Shown: in pieces, positions 25,444 through 33,700 of the stretch
How the letters are laid out: every line of letters begins with the position of its first letter
Position numbering within the stretch: position 1 is the first letter of the stretch
Virus record (IMG/VR): IMGVR_UViG_3300032116_000260
Coordinates: 1-54,849 of that record
Strand: one strand, 5' to 3'
DNA length: 54,849 nt
DNA from: a virus
Notes under the pieces: generated by a model
What the model was told of the DNA's origin: nothing
The model's database searches: none
Seen by the model: the letters and a program-made list of their open reading frames with translations, nothing else
Translations under genes and position numbers: made by a program

Positions 25444-25629
25444 TTATATTTCATTATTAATAGGAGCGGCTTTATATTGTCTTTCTGTTGGATCAGCTGA
25501 TTGTAATTCAGCTGCTTTATCTATTGCCTCTTGTTCAGTAGGGTAGATATATTCTGGGTCATTTGGGTTTAATTTGGCAACCCAAATTTGATCGTTTCCA
25601 GGGATAAATTGCATTAATACTATATACAT
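25444..25629 (-). CDS. Small unknown protein
   Basis: 61 residues, MYIVLMQFIPGNDQIWVAKL then a helix with a TEQEAIDKAAEL pattern. It starts on the last base of the upstream glycosyltransferase gene and is followed 20 bases later by the large fusion gene. No motif recognised. Confidence 0.5.
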   Translation of the reverse strand: MYIVLMQFIPGNDQIWVAKLNPNDPEYIYPTEQEAIDKAAELQSADPTERQYKAAPINNEI

Positions 25630-26585
25630 TATTGTTTATTTATACTGTTATAAATATCATTTATATTAAACATTTCATTTGCATCTATATAAGGACATTC
25701 ATGTAATATACCATCTAAATTATAATCAAACATATATGAATCGATTAATTTAAGACCACCTTGTTTTGGTGGATTTGCTACAATATTGTTATGGATATCA
25801 TATCCAAACACAACAGGTGATGTACCAACCCATAACACAGTTGATGGAAGTTTAAAAGCAGCCGCGGCATGTTGCATGCAAGAATCAATTAATACACGTT
25901 TTTTAGCGTTTACCATCATAGCAAACAATTCCATATTCGTCATTGCTTTATCTATTACTTCAACACCATCTAATTTTTGTGAATCAGGTCTAGTAATTTG
26001 AAATATATGGTAATCTTTTTTATACTTATCTACTATTTGTTGAGAATAATCATACGGCATATCTCTAGCCCAAGAATAACCATATTTTTGACCAGTTAAT
26101 GGACCACCATTAGTTTGTAATATCATTGTTGGTTTATCTCTTAACCACAAACCAGTAGTCATTTTTTGAGCCATATTGACAAATATCTGTGGTTGTTGTC
26201 CCGTATAAGGTATATTTAAAATATCACACCAATTGTTTATCAGGTGTTTTCTGCGCAGAATATGGTCAGTTTGGTTATATGGTTCTTGTTTAAAGAAAAG
26301 CGTATCTTTATCTTTTATATAATCATCATAAAAGTAGGATTTATTTCCTGAGAAATAAACTCTATCAATAAATGGATTATTTAGAAAACATTCTGGATGA
26401 GATACAACCATAATTAATTTTCTATCGGGGTATGTTTCTTTTATTGTTTGGCATAGTGCTGTTGCAGCAATATTTTTTCCTAATCCTCCATCAATATGCC
26501 AAACTAAATATTTTTCTGTTTTTGGTGTTTCCGGTACAGAAATAATATTACCTTTTTTCTTCGCTTGGTAAGTGTATCCTTCCAT
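25629..26585 (-). CDS. GT9-like (heptosyltransferase-type) glycosyltransferase
   Basis: 318 residues. YLVWHIDGGLGKNIAATALC is the N-terminal acceptor-side motif of family 9 transferases, YPDRKLIMVVSHPECFLNNP the second strand, and LIDSCMQHAAAAFKLPSTVL with WVGTSPVVFGY the donor-side motif (a site usually reading DSGxxHxAAAL). It lacks the second, Cys-rich region of the 698-residue protein. It is coupled to an oxygenase gene on one side and to the 61-residue gene on the other, each by a single shared base. Confidence 0.7.
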   Translation of the reverse strand: MEGYTYQAKKKGNIISVPETPKTEKYLVWHIDGGLGKNIAATALCQTIKETYPDRKLIMVVSHPECFLNNPFIDRVYFSGNKSYFYDDYIKDKDTLFFKQEPYNQTDHILRRKHLINNWCDILNIPYTGQQPQIFVNMAQKMTTGLWLRDKPTMILQTNGGPLTGQKYGYSWARDMPYDYSQQIVDKYKKDYHIFQITRPDSQKLDGVEVIDKAMTNMELFAMMVNAKKRVLIDSCMQHAAAAFKLPSTVLWVGTSPVVFGYDIHNNIVANPPKQGGLKLIDSYMFDYNLDGILHECPYIDANEMFNINDIYNSINKQ

Positions 26586-27247
26586 TATCCTACTTTATTA
26601 AATAATAATTCAGTTAAACTATGTTCATCACCAATTTTACCTTTTGGTAAAACATTAAATGCTAAACTTTTCCTTGTTAATTTACTTTTATTTACAGGAA
26701 CAGAGTGAAATACATAAGAGGGAAATAACAATAATAATCCTGGAGTGTAATTAACTGAAAATGAATCCCAAGCGTATTGTGATTTTCTTCTATCTGATTG
26801 ATATTTAGGTGCTAGGTAAGAAACATTTGTTCCTACAATTGGTTTATGAAATGAAATTGCAGGAATATCTTCATCTTCCTCACCATAATAAAATACACCT
26901 GAAATTAGGCTATTAGGGTGAGTATGCATTGTGTGGTGTTGGCCTGGGGATTTGTGTGAGATCCATGATTGTGAGAATGCATATTCATCGTATGCATACA
27001 TCAATATTTCTTTTGCAAAATGGAGTAAGGATTGCATTATAAAATCAGCTAATGGTTTGCATTCTTTATGTTCTAGAATATAAGTATCTTTTGAATGAAA
27101 ACCATATTCGCTTGCTTTACCTCCATCAATTAACTCACAGCTATCTAGATGTTTAATTGTTTTATCTAAATCACCATCAGTATAGACTGCTGTAAACAGA
27201 GGTGATGGAAATAGAGGTAATACTTCAATTGTTTCTTTATTTAGCAT
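26585..27247 (-). CDS. 2-oxoglutarate/Fe(II) oxygenase 1
   Basis: About 220 residues from the ATG at 27247 (MLNKETIEVLPLFPSPLF); an in-frame TTG at 27256 is less likely. HTMHTHPNSLISGVFYY carries the metal-binding histidines, LLLFPSYVFHSVPVNK the distal His, and TRKSLAFNVLPKG the Arg that binds 2-oxoglutarate. This is the pattern of the phage and bacterial oxygenase family often annotated TIGR02466. It overlaps the next oxygenase gene by 11 bases and is clearly related to it. Substrate unknown. Confidence 0.75.
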   Translation of the reverse strand: MLNKETIEVLPLFPSPLFTAVYTDGDLDKTIKHLDSCELIDGGKASEYGFHSKDTYILEHKECKPLADFIMQSLLHFAKEILMYAYDEYAFSQSWISHKSPGQHHTMHTHPNSLISGVFYYGEEDEDIPAISFHKPIVGTNVSYLAPKYQSDRRKSQYAWDSFSVNYTPGLLLLFPSYVFHSVPVNKSKLTRKSLAFNVLPKGKIGDEHSLTELLFNKVG

Positions 27248-27890
27248 AACGTCCAAATATTATTTCACTAATAGTTTCTTGATCACCTAATGTACCTTTA
27301 GTTAATGCATTAATACCTAATGCTTTTCTTACTCTATTAGTATTATTAGGAGGAACACCGTGCATCAAATGCGAAGGAAATATAATAAGATTATTCTGCT
27401 TAGGTTGAAAGTATATTTCTTCTTGTGAATAAAGATGATCTTGATAATCAGCACATATTGAAGGTTCTAAATAGGAACGATGATATGATCTTACCTCTTT
27501 ACTAAAACATATTGCTGAGTCTCCTTCTTGTACGTCATAGTAAAATACACCTGCAATTAGTGTGTTTGGGTGAGTGTGTGCTTTGTGAAATTGCCCTGGC
27601 ATTTTGTATGTTAGCCAGGATTGGGCAAACTGTAATTCATCATATGCATATCTCATAATGCCAGTAGCAAATTGATTGAAATGATACATTACAAAATCTG
27701 CTAATGGTTTACAAACAGGATTATCAATTATATAACTATTTTTAGAGATCATTCCATAGCCACTACCGTGTGCTTCATTCATTTCACAACTATCAAGGTA
27801 TTTTACTATTTCAGTTGTGTCACCGTCATATGTTGTAACATATAATGGTGTAGGAAATAAACTAAAAACATGCACATTATCCTTATTCAT
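27237..27890 (-). CDS. 2-oxoglutarate/Fe(II) oxygenase 2
   Basis: 217 residues. The layout equals oxygenase 1: SLFPTPLYVTTYDGDTTEIV at the start, FHKAHTHPNTLIAGVFYYDV with the metal site, LIIFPSHLMHGVPPNN with the distal His, and RVRKALGINAL with the 2-oxoglutarate Arg. Shared motifs such as KYLDSCE / KHLDSCE show a tandem duplication. Two bases separate it from oxygenase 3. Confidence 0.75.
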   Translation of the reverse strand: MNKDNVHVFSLFPTPLYVTTYDGDTTEIVKYLDSCEMNEAHGSGYGMISKNSYIIDNPVCKPLADFVMYHFNQFATGIMRYAYDELQFAQSWLTYKMPGQFHKAHTHPNTLIAGVFYYDVQEGDSAICFSKEVRSYHRSYLEPSICADYQDHLYSQEEIYFQPKQNNLIIFPSHLMHGVPPNNTNRVRKALGINALTKGTLGDQETISEIIFGRYAK

Positions 27891-27892
27891 AT

Positions 27893-28480
27893 TTAAGCAT
27901 TTAAAGGAACAAAATTAAAAGCTACAGATATTCTTTCTTTATGACTTTCATTACGTTCAACATGGTGTTTAACCCAACTGGGAAATAAATAGAATGTGGA
28001 TGTTTTAGCTTGTTTGCTACAATTAAGAGCATTTGCCATTGTTTGCTCATTAATGTCTTTTAAAAAGAACTCAGCATTATCTCCTCTATGCAATACTAAA
28101 TCACCCATATTTTCATCAGGTACATCTACATAATATACTCCGGACAGTACACTTTTTTGGTGGTCATGGAGTAAATTATAGTCATGATGACCATTAATAT
28201 TAATCCATAAATTACCAAATTTTAATTGTGTACCTGTATAACGATAGCAAACATCATTTACAAACACAGTCATATCATCTATTAGTGTTTGGAGTGAATC
28301 GGGTACGGGAAAAAGTAATTCGTTGCTGTGCCACCCTCCTCTATTAGAGATAGTAGCACCAGGTTTCTTTTCACGTACTTTTAAACAGTATTGTTTAATT
28401 TCATCGTTATCAATTCCAGAAACAGGACATTCCCACACTGGTGTTGCAAACCATAATTGTTCAAAAACCTTAAATTCCAT
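27893..28480 (-). CDS. 2-oxoglutarate/Fe(II) oxygenase 3
   Basis: 195 residues, same family as 1 and 2 but more distant. It starts FEQLWFATPVWECPVSG. LLHDHQKSVLSGVYYVDVP holds the metal site, FYLFPSWVKHHVERNES the distal His, and ERISVAFNFVPL the Arg and last strand. All ligands are present, so an active enzyme is expected. Confidence 0.75.
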   Translation of the reverse strand: MEFKVFEQLWFATPVWECPVSGIDNDEIKQYCLKVREKKPGATISNRGGWHSNELLFPVPDSLQTLIDDMTVFVNDVCYRYTGTQLKFGNLWININGHHDYNLLHDHQKSVLSGVYYVDVPDENMGDLVLHRGDNAEFFLKDINEQTMANALNCSKQAKTSTFYLFPSWVKHHVERNESHKERISVAFNFVPLNA

Positions 28481-28492
28481 AACTATTATTTA

Positions 28493-29107
28493 TTATCTAA
28501 AGGGACGACCCCCTGTCCAAAAAACCAAACATTTTCTTGTTCCTTTTGTTATTGGTTTTACTCTATGCATACAGAAAGCAGGAAAAATAATTACATCACC
28601 TTTCTCTCTTGGTACAGTAACAAAACCATCTTTACCACCCATCCAAATTTCAAATTCACCACCTTCATAATCAGTTGAATCTGATAATTGAACTGTCATT
28701 GCTAGTTTTCTTTTATTAACACCATATGCTCCAACATCCATATGCCAATCAAGATGACCTCCGTCTTCAGGATAAATAACATAGTGAATTGGATCAGTTA
28801 CAACATCAATATCAAAATGAAATAAAGCATCGTTTGCTTGTAGTGCTAAAGGAAATAATAATTCATATAACCATTGAGAATGATTTGCTGGGGTGATGTA
28901 GGCAATATCTCTATTGTTTGTTCTGTAAGCATCTGTATCTGTACCTAATTCAGCAACACCTGTTCTGCCTTTAGAGAATTTGTAATTAGCATAAACCATA
29001 TCCTCTAATTCTTTGATCATTTGATCATTGAATACATTTTTAAAATAATAAAAATCATTCCAATTAGAAGTTGGTTTGAAATCGTTGTATGGTTTTAAAG
29101 GAAACAT
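28493..29107 (-). CDS. 2-oxoglutarate/Fe(II) oxygenase 4 (prolyl-hydroxylase type)
   Basis: 204 residues. DWHMDVGAYGVNKRKLAMTV gives the HxD pair, DYEGGEFEIW the typical following strand, IFPAFCMHRVKPITKGTRKC the distal His and Arg, ending FWTGGRPFR. This is the PKHD/P4H-type pattern, a different branch from oxygenases 1-3. Members hydroxylate protein side chains or small molecules. Followed after 12 bases by oxygenase 3. Confidence 0.8.
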   Translation of the reverse strand: MFPLKPYNDFKPTSNWNDFYYFKNVFNDQMIKELEDMVYANYKFSKGRTGVAELGTDTDAYRTNNRDIAYITPANHSQWLYELLFPLALQANDALFHFDIDVVTDPIHYVIYPEDGGHLDWHMDVGAYGVNKRKLAMTVQLSDSTDYEGGEFEIWMGGKDGFVTVPREKGDVIIFPAFCMHRVKPITKGTRKCLVFWTGGRPFR

Positions 29108-29110
29108 AAC

Positions 29111-29695
29111 TTACTTTTTATAATGGGTATACCACCCTGTAAAAATATATTTTGTTTGTGTTGGTGAAGGAATTCCTCGGTGGGTATGAGTCCAATCAGT
29201 AGGCCAAATTAATAATTTGCCTTGTTCTGGTTGCTCGACATGATTTTGGTAATAGAATTGAGTTCCACCTCCATCATTTACTGTATTAAGATAAACCATC
29301 CAAACAAGCACTCTTGCCGAAGCAGGAATGCCTGCTCTTTCACAGTGCCACCCATAAAATGCTTCCCCAGGCTCATAGCGTTGCATATTAAATAAGGTAT
29401 CTAATCTAAAGTCATCCATTTTTTGGAATGCTTGCTCGTGTCTAAAAATATACTTTGATATATTTTCTTCAACAACATCAACTAGATATCTTAAAGGTTT
29501 TCCCCAATCTGGGTGTTGTAGAAAGGTTGGATCAAAAGAAATATCCATTGATTTCTTCACATCGTGCTTTTGTACAACTTCTTCATTGTACCTAAAAGCA
29601 CCAGGTTGCTTTAATGGAGATTGCTCAAATAATTCTATAACCTCTTCACAAAACCCAGGATCTAAAGCCTTAGGGTTTGAATATATAAATTGCAT
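29111..29695 (-). CDS. 2-oxoglutarate/Fe(II) oxygenase 5
   Basis: 194 residues. FYGWHCERAG gives an HxE metal pair (Glu in place of Asp), VYLNTVNDGGGTQFYYQNHV the core strands, and LLIWPTDWTHTHRGIPSPTQ with TKYIFTGWY the distal His and co-substrate side. This pattern is common in T4-like phages of aquatic bacteria. The gene shares one base with the 228-residue coiled-coil gene upstream. Confidence 0.75.
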   Translation of the reverse strand: MQFIYSNPKALDPGFCEEVIELFEQSPLKQPGAFRYNEEVVQKHDVKKSMDISFDPTFLQHPDWGKPLRYLVDVVEENISKYIFRHEQAFQKMDDFRLDTLFNMQRYEPGEAFYGWHCERAGIPASARVLVWMVYLNTVNDGGGTQFYYQNHVEQPEQGKLLIWPTDWTHTHRGIPSPTQTKYIFTGWYTHYKK

Positions 29696-30381
29696 TACTG
29701 CTTATTTTGTAACTGTTTTTGTGCCATAACTGCTTCGTGAGTTAAAGCATTTTGTTGTTTCAAACGCTCCATTGTTTGAAGCTGTCCCATTACATTTGCT
29801 ACTTCGGTTGGGTCTGAGTGTTCATTTAATGCGCTTGCTCTGTAGGCTAATCTATGGTGTAAGCTAACGGCTTGATGTGTATTTACTTCTTTTGTATCAA
29901 ATGACCCATCATCCAATTCTGTTTTTAATTTAGACCAAGTTTGAATTTCACGAACACGATCGTGAGCTACTTGTTCCATACAAGCTTTATTATATAGATT
30001 TTGATCTAAATCAATTTGAAGTGACATAATCTCCAATTGATCAGCAGCTTCTTCAGCTTCTTTCATTTTTTTCTCTAATTTAAGGCGTTCAACAGTTGAA
30101 CGTCTCATATCAAATGAAAGATTCATTAATGCATCAAAGTGAGCTGACATTTCTCTAACTGATTGCCAGTACTTAGCTGCTACTGTTGGAAATTTACCAT
30201 CGTTAAGAACTGAAACACGCATTTCGGTTTCTGTTCTAAAGATTTGTTTCTTATTCCAGTTGTCAGCTAATTCTTCTTTTAATTGAAGAATTTGTTGTGC
30301 ATCATTTGGTTTAAGGATAGCAAGGATGTTCTTTAAATCTTCTGTAACTTGTATTTGGTTGTTTTCTGTGTTTTCAGACAT
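29695..30381 (-). CDS. Coiled-coil protein of unknown function
   Basis: 228 residues, mostly helical and charged (STVERLKLEKKMKEAEEAAD, LQTMERLKQQNALTHEAVM), no membrane segment. It heads the oxygenase run and follows an ATATTTA(G) element and a hairpin. A scaffold, chaperone or fibre-assembly helper is conceivable from composition and from its place between fibre genes and oxygenases; no family recognised. Confidence 0.6.
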   Translation of the reverse strand: MSENTENNQIQVTEDLKNILAILKPNDAQQILQLKEELADNWNKKQIFRTETEMRVSVLNDGKFPTVAAKYWQSVREMSAHFDALMNLSFDMRRSTVERLKLEKKMKEAEEAADQLEIMSLQIDLDQNLYNKACMEQVAHDRVREIQTWSKLKTELDDGSFDTKEVNTHQAVSLHHRLAYRASALNEHSDPTEVANVMGQLQTMERLKQQNALTHEAVMAQKQLQNKQ

Positions 30382-30400
30382 AACAGATTTATTTTTATAA

Positions 30401-30408
30401 CTAAATAT
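30401..30408 (-). promoter_or_regulatory. Variant ATATTTAG element
   Basis: Sense CGTATATTTAGTTATAAAAA, 19 bases before the 30381 ATG, one mismatch to the ATATTTAT element. It would drive the oxygenase operon. Confidence 0.35.
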
Positions 30409-30420
30409 ACGAAACTAAAT

Positions 30421-30447
30421 TTGTACTTCCAAATTAAGGAAGTACAA
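30421..30447 (-). terminator. Hairpin at end of fibre unit
   Basis: Perfect 10-bp stem TTGTACTTCC/GGAAGTACAA with a 7-base loop that contains the stop codon of the 84-residue gene. The sense strand continues ATTTAG, without a long U run, so a weak terminator or mRNA 3' stabiliser. Confidence 0.55.
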
Positions 30448-30688
30448 TTGGTTGAGGATAAGGCATTCCAGATTCAGCAGTCCAATCTGCTTGTGCTTGT
30501 GCAACAACAGCATCAACAGCAGCTTGTGCTTCTGCTTGTGTTTTTTCAATAGCACTAACACGTGTTGCCCAAGTTGTGTTTTCAGTTACCCAAATATCGG
30601 CAGGATATCCCGCAACGTGAGCTAATTCGTTATCTTCATGGGTAATGAATCCTTTACCCCAATTAGTAGCTTGATAATAATAAGGCAT
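30434..30688 (-). CDS. Small unknown protein downstream of propeller fibre
   Basis: 84 residues: an N-terminal aromatic part (MPYYYQATNWGKGFITHED), a WVTENTTWATRV stretch, an Ala/Gln-rich helix (TQAEAQAAVDAVVAQAQADW) and a Pro-rich end. It follows the 1732-residue fibre gene after 22 bases. Small genes in this place are often fibre-assembly helpers, but nothing specific shows that. Confidence 0.55.
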   Translation of the reverse strand: MPYYYQATNWGKGFITHEDNELAHVAGYPADIWVTENTTWATRVSAIEKTQAEAQAAVDAVVAQAQADWTAESGMPYPQPIVLP

Positions 30689-30703
30689 ATTGTATTATTT
30701 ACA

Positions 30704-30711
30704 ATAAATAT
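30704..30711 (-). promoter_or_regulatory. ATATTTAT element before 84-residue gene
   Basis: Sense GATTAATATTTATTGTAAAT, 15 bases before the ATG; it touches the stop codon of the fibre gene. Confidence 0.4.
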
Positions 30712-33700
30712 TAATCTAATAAAATAAAATATGTTCTGCCTCTAGCAGCAGCTGCTGATTCATAGAATGTCCAAAATATTGATGCTTGAGAAGAAGCAGC
30801 ACCCAATGTTGGGTTAGAAAAGTATGAAGCAGTAGTTAAAATTCTAAATTCACCTCTTACACTTTGGTTAGTAATTACAGCGCCACCCGTAGTACCATCA
30901 GCAGATATTGTTGTATAGTTAGCTGTTGGTGTAAAAGTAGTAGTGTTTGTATTCTCAAATGCAACCCCTCTTATAAATAAATAGTTACCACTACCACTAG
31001 TTAAGTTGGCTAAGTTTATACGAAGAGGTTGGGAAGTACCACCAGCTGCAGAAGATGTTACAGAACCTGTATAAGCGATGGCCCGCTGATCTGTAACAAA
31101 TCTCCATCCAGTTGCTGCTTTGGCAGTAATAGATGCTGTAAAAGAAGCTGTGATTGCTGTGCCTGCAGGTATATCGTATGAAGCTGTTAAATAAAATAAA
31201 GCTAATGTTGAACCTGCACCTGCAGCATCGTTTGATGAACGTTCTGATATTTTTGACCATGTATTTCCTATTCCTGCAGCATCAACTGAACCGTTTGAAT
31301 TAAGTTTGATGATACGATTTGGTTGTGGGGAGAATGAAGCAGAGTATGTTGTAAAACCACCTACTGCTATGATATCATCATCGGAGTGGATGTAATAATC
31401 TTCTACGTCTACTGCTGCGCCGAAGCCAGAACCTATGTTGAATGTAGTGTCTCTTGATCCACTTAATGATAAACGAACAGAACCACTAAATGTTGAACCA
31501 GAGAATTGAGTAAATGTACCTCCAATTAAAAGAGTATCTTCAGATGAGAAATATTCTTCAGTGCAAGAAACAATGGTTGGAGTACCTCCTCCAAAAGCTA
31601 AACCTGCATCTTGAGTGCCAGCTCCTGCTAATTGAATTCTACCAGTAATTAAAGCACCACCTGCTGTCCAAGTAGACCCATCATATTCTTCTGTACAACT
31701 TAGACTAGGAGATATAGCATCTCCTCCTCCTACAGCTAAAGCGGCGTTTTGTGTACCTGCCCCTGCTAAACTATTTCTAGCAGTAATTAAAGTACCACCT
31801 GTTGCCCATGAAGTACCATCATATTCTTCGGTACATGATACTGCAACTGAAACAAATCCACCAAAAGCAACAGCAGCATTTTGGGTGCCATCACCATTTA
31901 AATATTGTCTAGCAACTATTAAGTTCCCTCCGGCTGTCCAGGTAGAACCATCATATTCTTCTGTGTTATTTATGCATGCAGGAGCCGGTGCCCCAATACC
32001 TCCACCCATAACTAAAGCAGCATTTTGGATTCCTGCACGACCCATAAGCGCTCTAGCAGTAGCCATAGTTCCACCTGAGGCCCAAGTAGATCCATTATAT
32101 TCTTCACTAATTCCTGTAGCTGTATTAGGTCCAACAAGAAGTCCACCAGCTACTAGAGCAGCATTTTGAGTACCCATACCTACTAACCAATATCTTGAGG
32201 TAATTAAATTACCTCCTGAAGACCAGGTAGACCCATTATATTCTTCTGCAAGATTACCAGCTGGAACACCTGGACCTCCACCAGCTGTTAAAGCAGCATC
32301 TTGGGTTCCGGTGCCGGCAGCAACTTCTCTAGCAGTAATTAAAGCGCCTCCTGCCGTCCAAACATCAACACCACTAGAAGGATAATTCACAACAACACTC
32401 CCAGTGTTATTCAATCCAGCACCAATAGAAGCAGAAAATGCAGTATCTAATGTTCCATCAGTATTAATTTTTACTATACGGTTTATATTTGAACCGGAGT
32501 ATGCTGTAAACGCTCCTACAGCAACGATGCTGTTGTCTGGTAGAACAGCGATGCTGTTGGCGGCTGCGTTGAAGCCTGCGCTACCTATGTTGAATGATGA
32601 TGTTGAGATGAGGTCACCGGTAAGTGCATTGAGGAGAGCAATACGGTTACGTGTTGAGCCTGAGACTGAGGTGAAATTGCCTACTGCAAATAAGGAGGGG
32701 CTGTTATATTCTTCAGTACAAGTAAGAACCCCAGAAAATCCCCCACCAACTGCTAATGCTGTGTTTTGAGTGCCTACACCTGCTAGACTAAATCTATAAG
32801 TAATTAAATTATTACCATTCACCCAAGAAGTACCATCATATCTTTCTGTAGAAAATTGTGTAATTGGTGTTTGAGATGATCCTCCAAATGCAAGAGCTGC
32901 ATTTTGAGTACCTGCTCCTCCTAAATCAGTTCTAGCACAAGCCATAGTACCACCGGCTATCCAAGAGGTACCATTATATTCTTCTGTGCATGATAAACGA
33001 ATTGTTGGACCCACCTGTGAAAATCCTCCAAATGCTAAGGCTTCATTTTGAGTACCTACACCTCCTAAATACCCCATAGCAGTAATTAAATTACCACCTG
33101 TTGTCCAAATAGACCCATTATATTCTTCTACACTAGACCCAGCAGGTGTAAATCCACCAATAGCTAATCCTGCATTTTGGGTGCCTGCTCCTGCTGAAGC
33201 AAATCTAGAAACAATTAAATTACCGCCTGCTGTCCAAGTAGAACCATCATATTCTTCTGTGCATGATACTGTTGTTGGTGTTTGTCCTCCAAAGGCTAGG
33301 CCTGCATTTTGAGTGCCGGCGCCTGCTAGATTATCTCTAGCATTAATTAAAGCACCACCTGCTGTCCATATAGAACCATTATATTCTTCAGTGCAGGATA
33401 CTGCTACTGAGGGAAAACCTGTGCAATCTCCACCAAAAGCTAAAGCTTCATTTTGAGTGCCGGCGCCTGCTAGATTATCTCTAGCAGTTATTAGAGCTCC
33501 TCCTGCTATCCAAGCACCGCCATTATAAAATTGATAACATCTTACATCAACCGGACTAAAGCCATCGCCTATATTGAATGATGTATCTATAGCTCCACCT
33601 CCATCAATACGAGCACTACCACTGTAGGTAATACCGTTGTAGCTGGTGAAGGCGCCGCCGAAGATGAGTTTGTTTGTGTATGTTGTACCAGTAATAGTAT

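Noticed and set aside
27248-27256. TTG start giving MDVMLNKET for oxygenase 1
   Set aside because: The ATG three codons further on gives a normal start and a smaller overlap.
26585-29695. Oxygenases and sugar transferases as a DNA base modification system (as in T4 or 5hmU phages)
   Set aside because: The oxygenase motifs are of the TIGR02466/prolyl-hydroxylase kind and not TET/JBP-like by eye, and no hydroxymethylase or nucleotide kinase is in the window. The rest of the genome is unseen, so it is not fully excluded.
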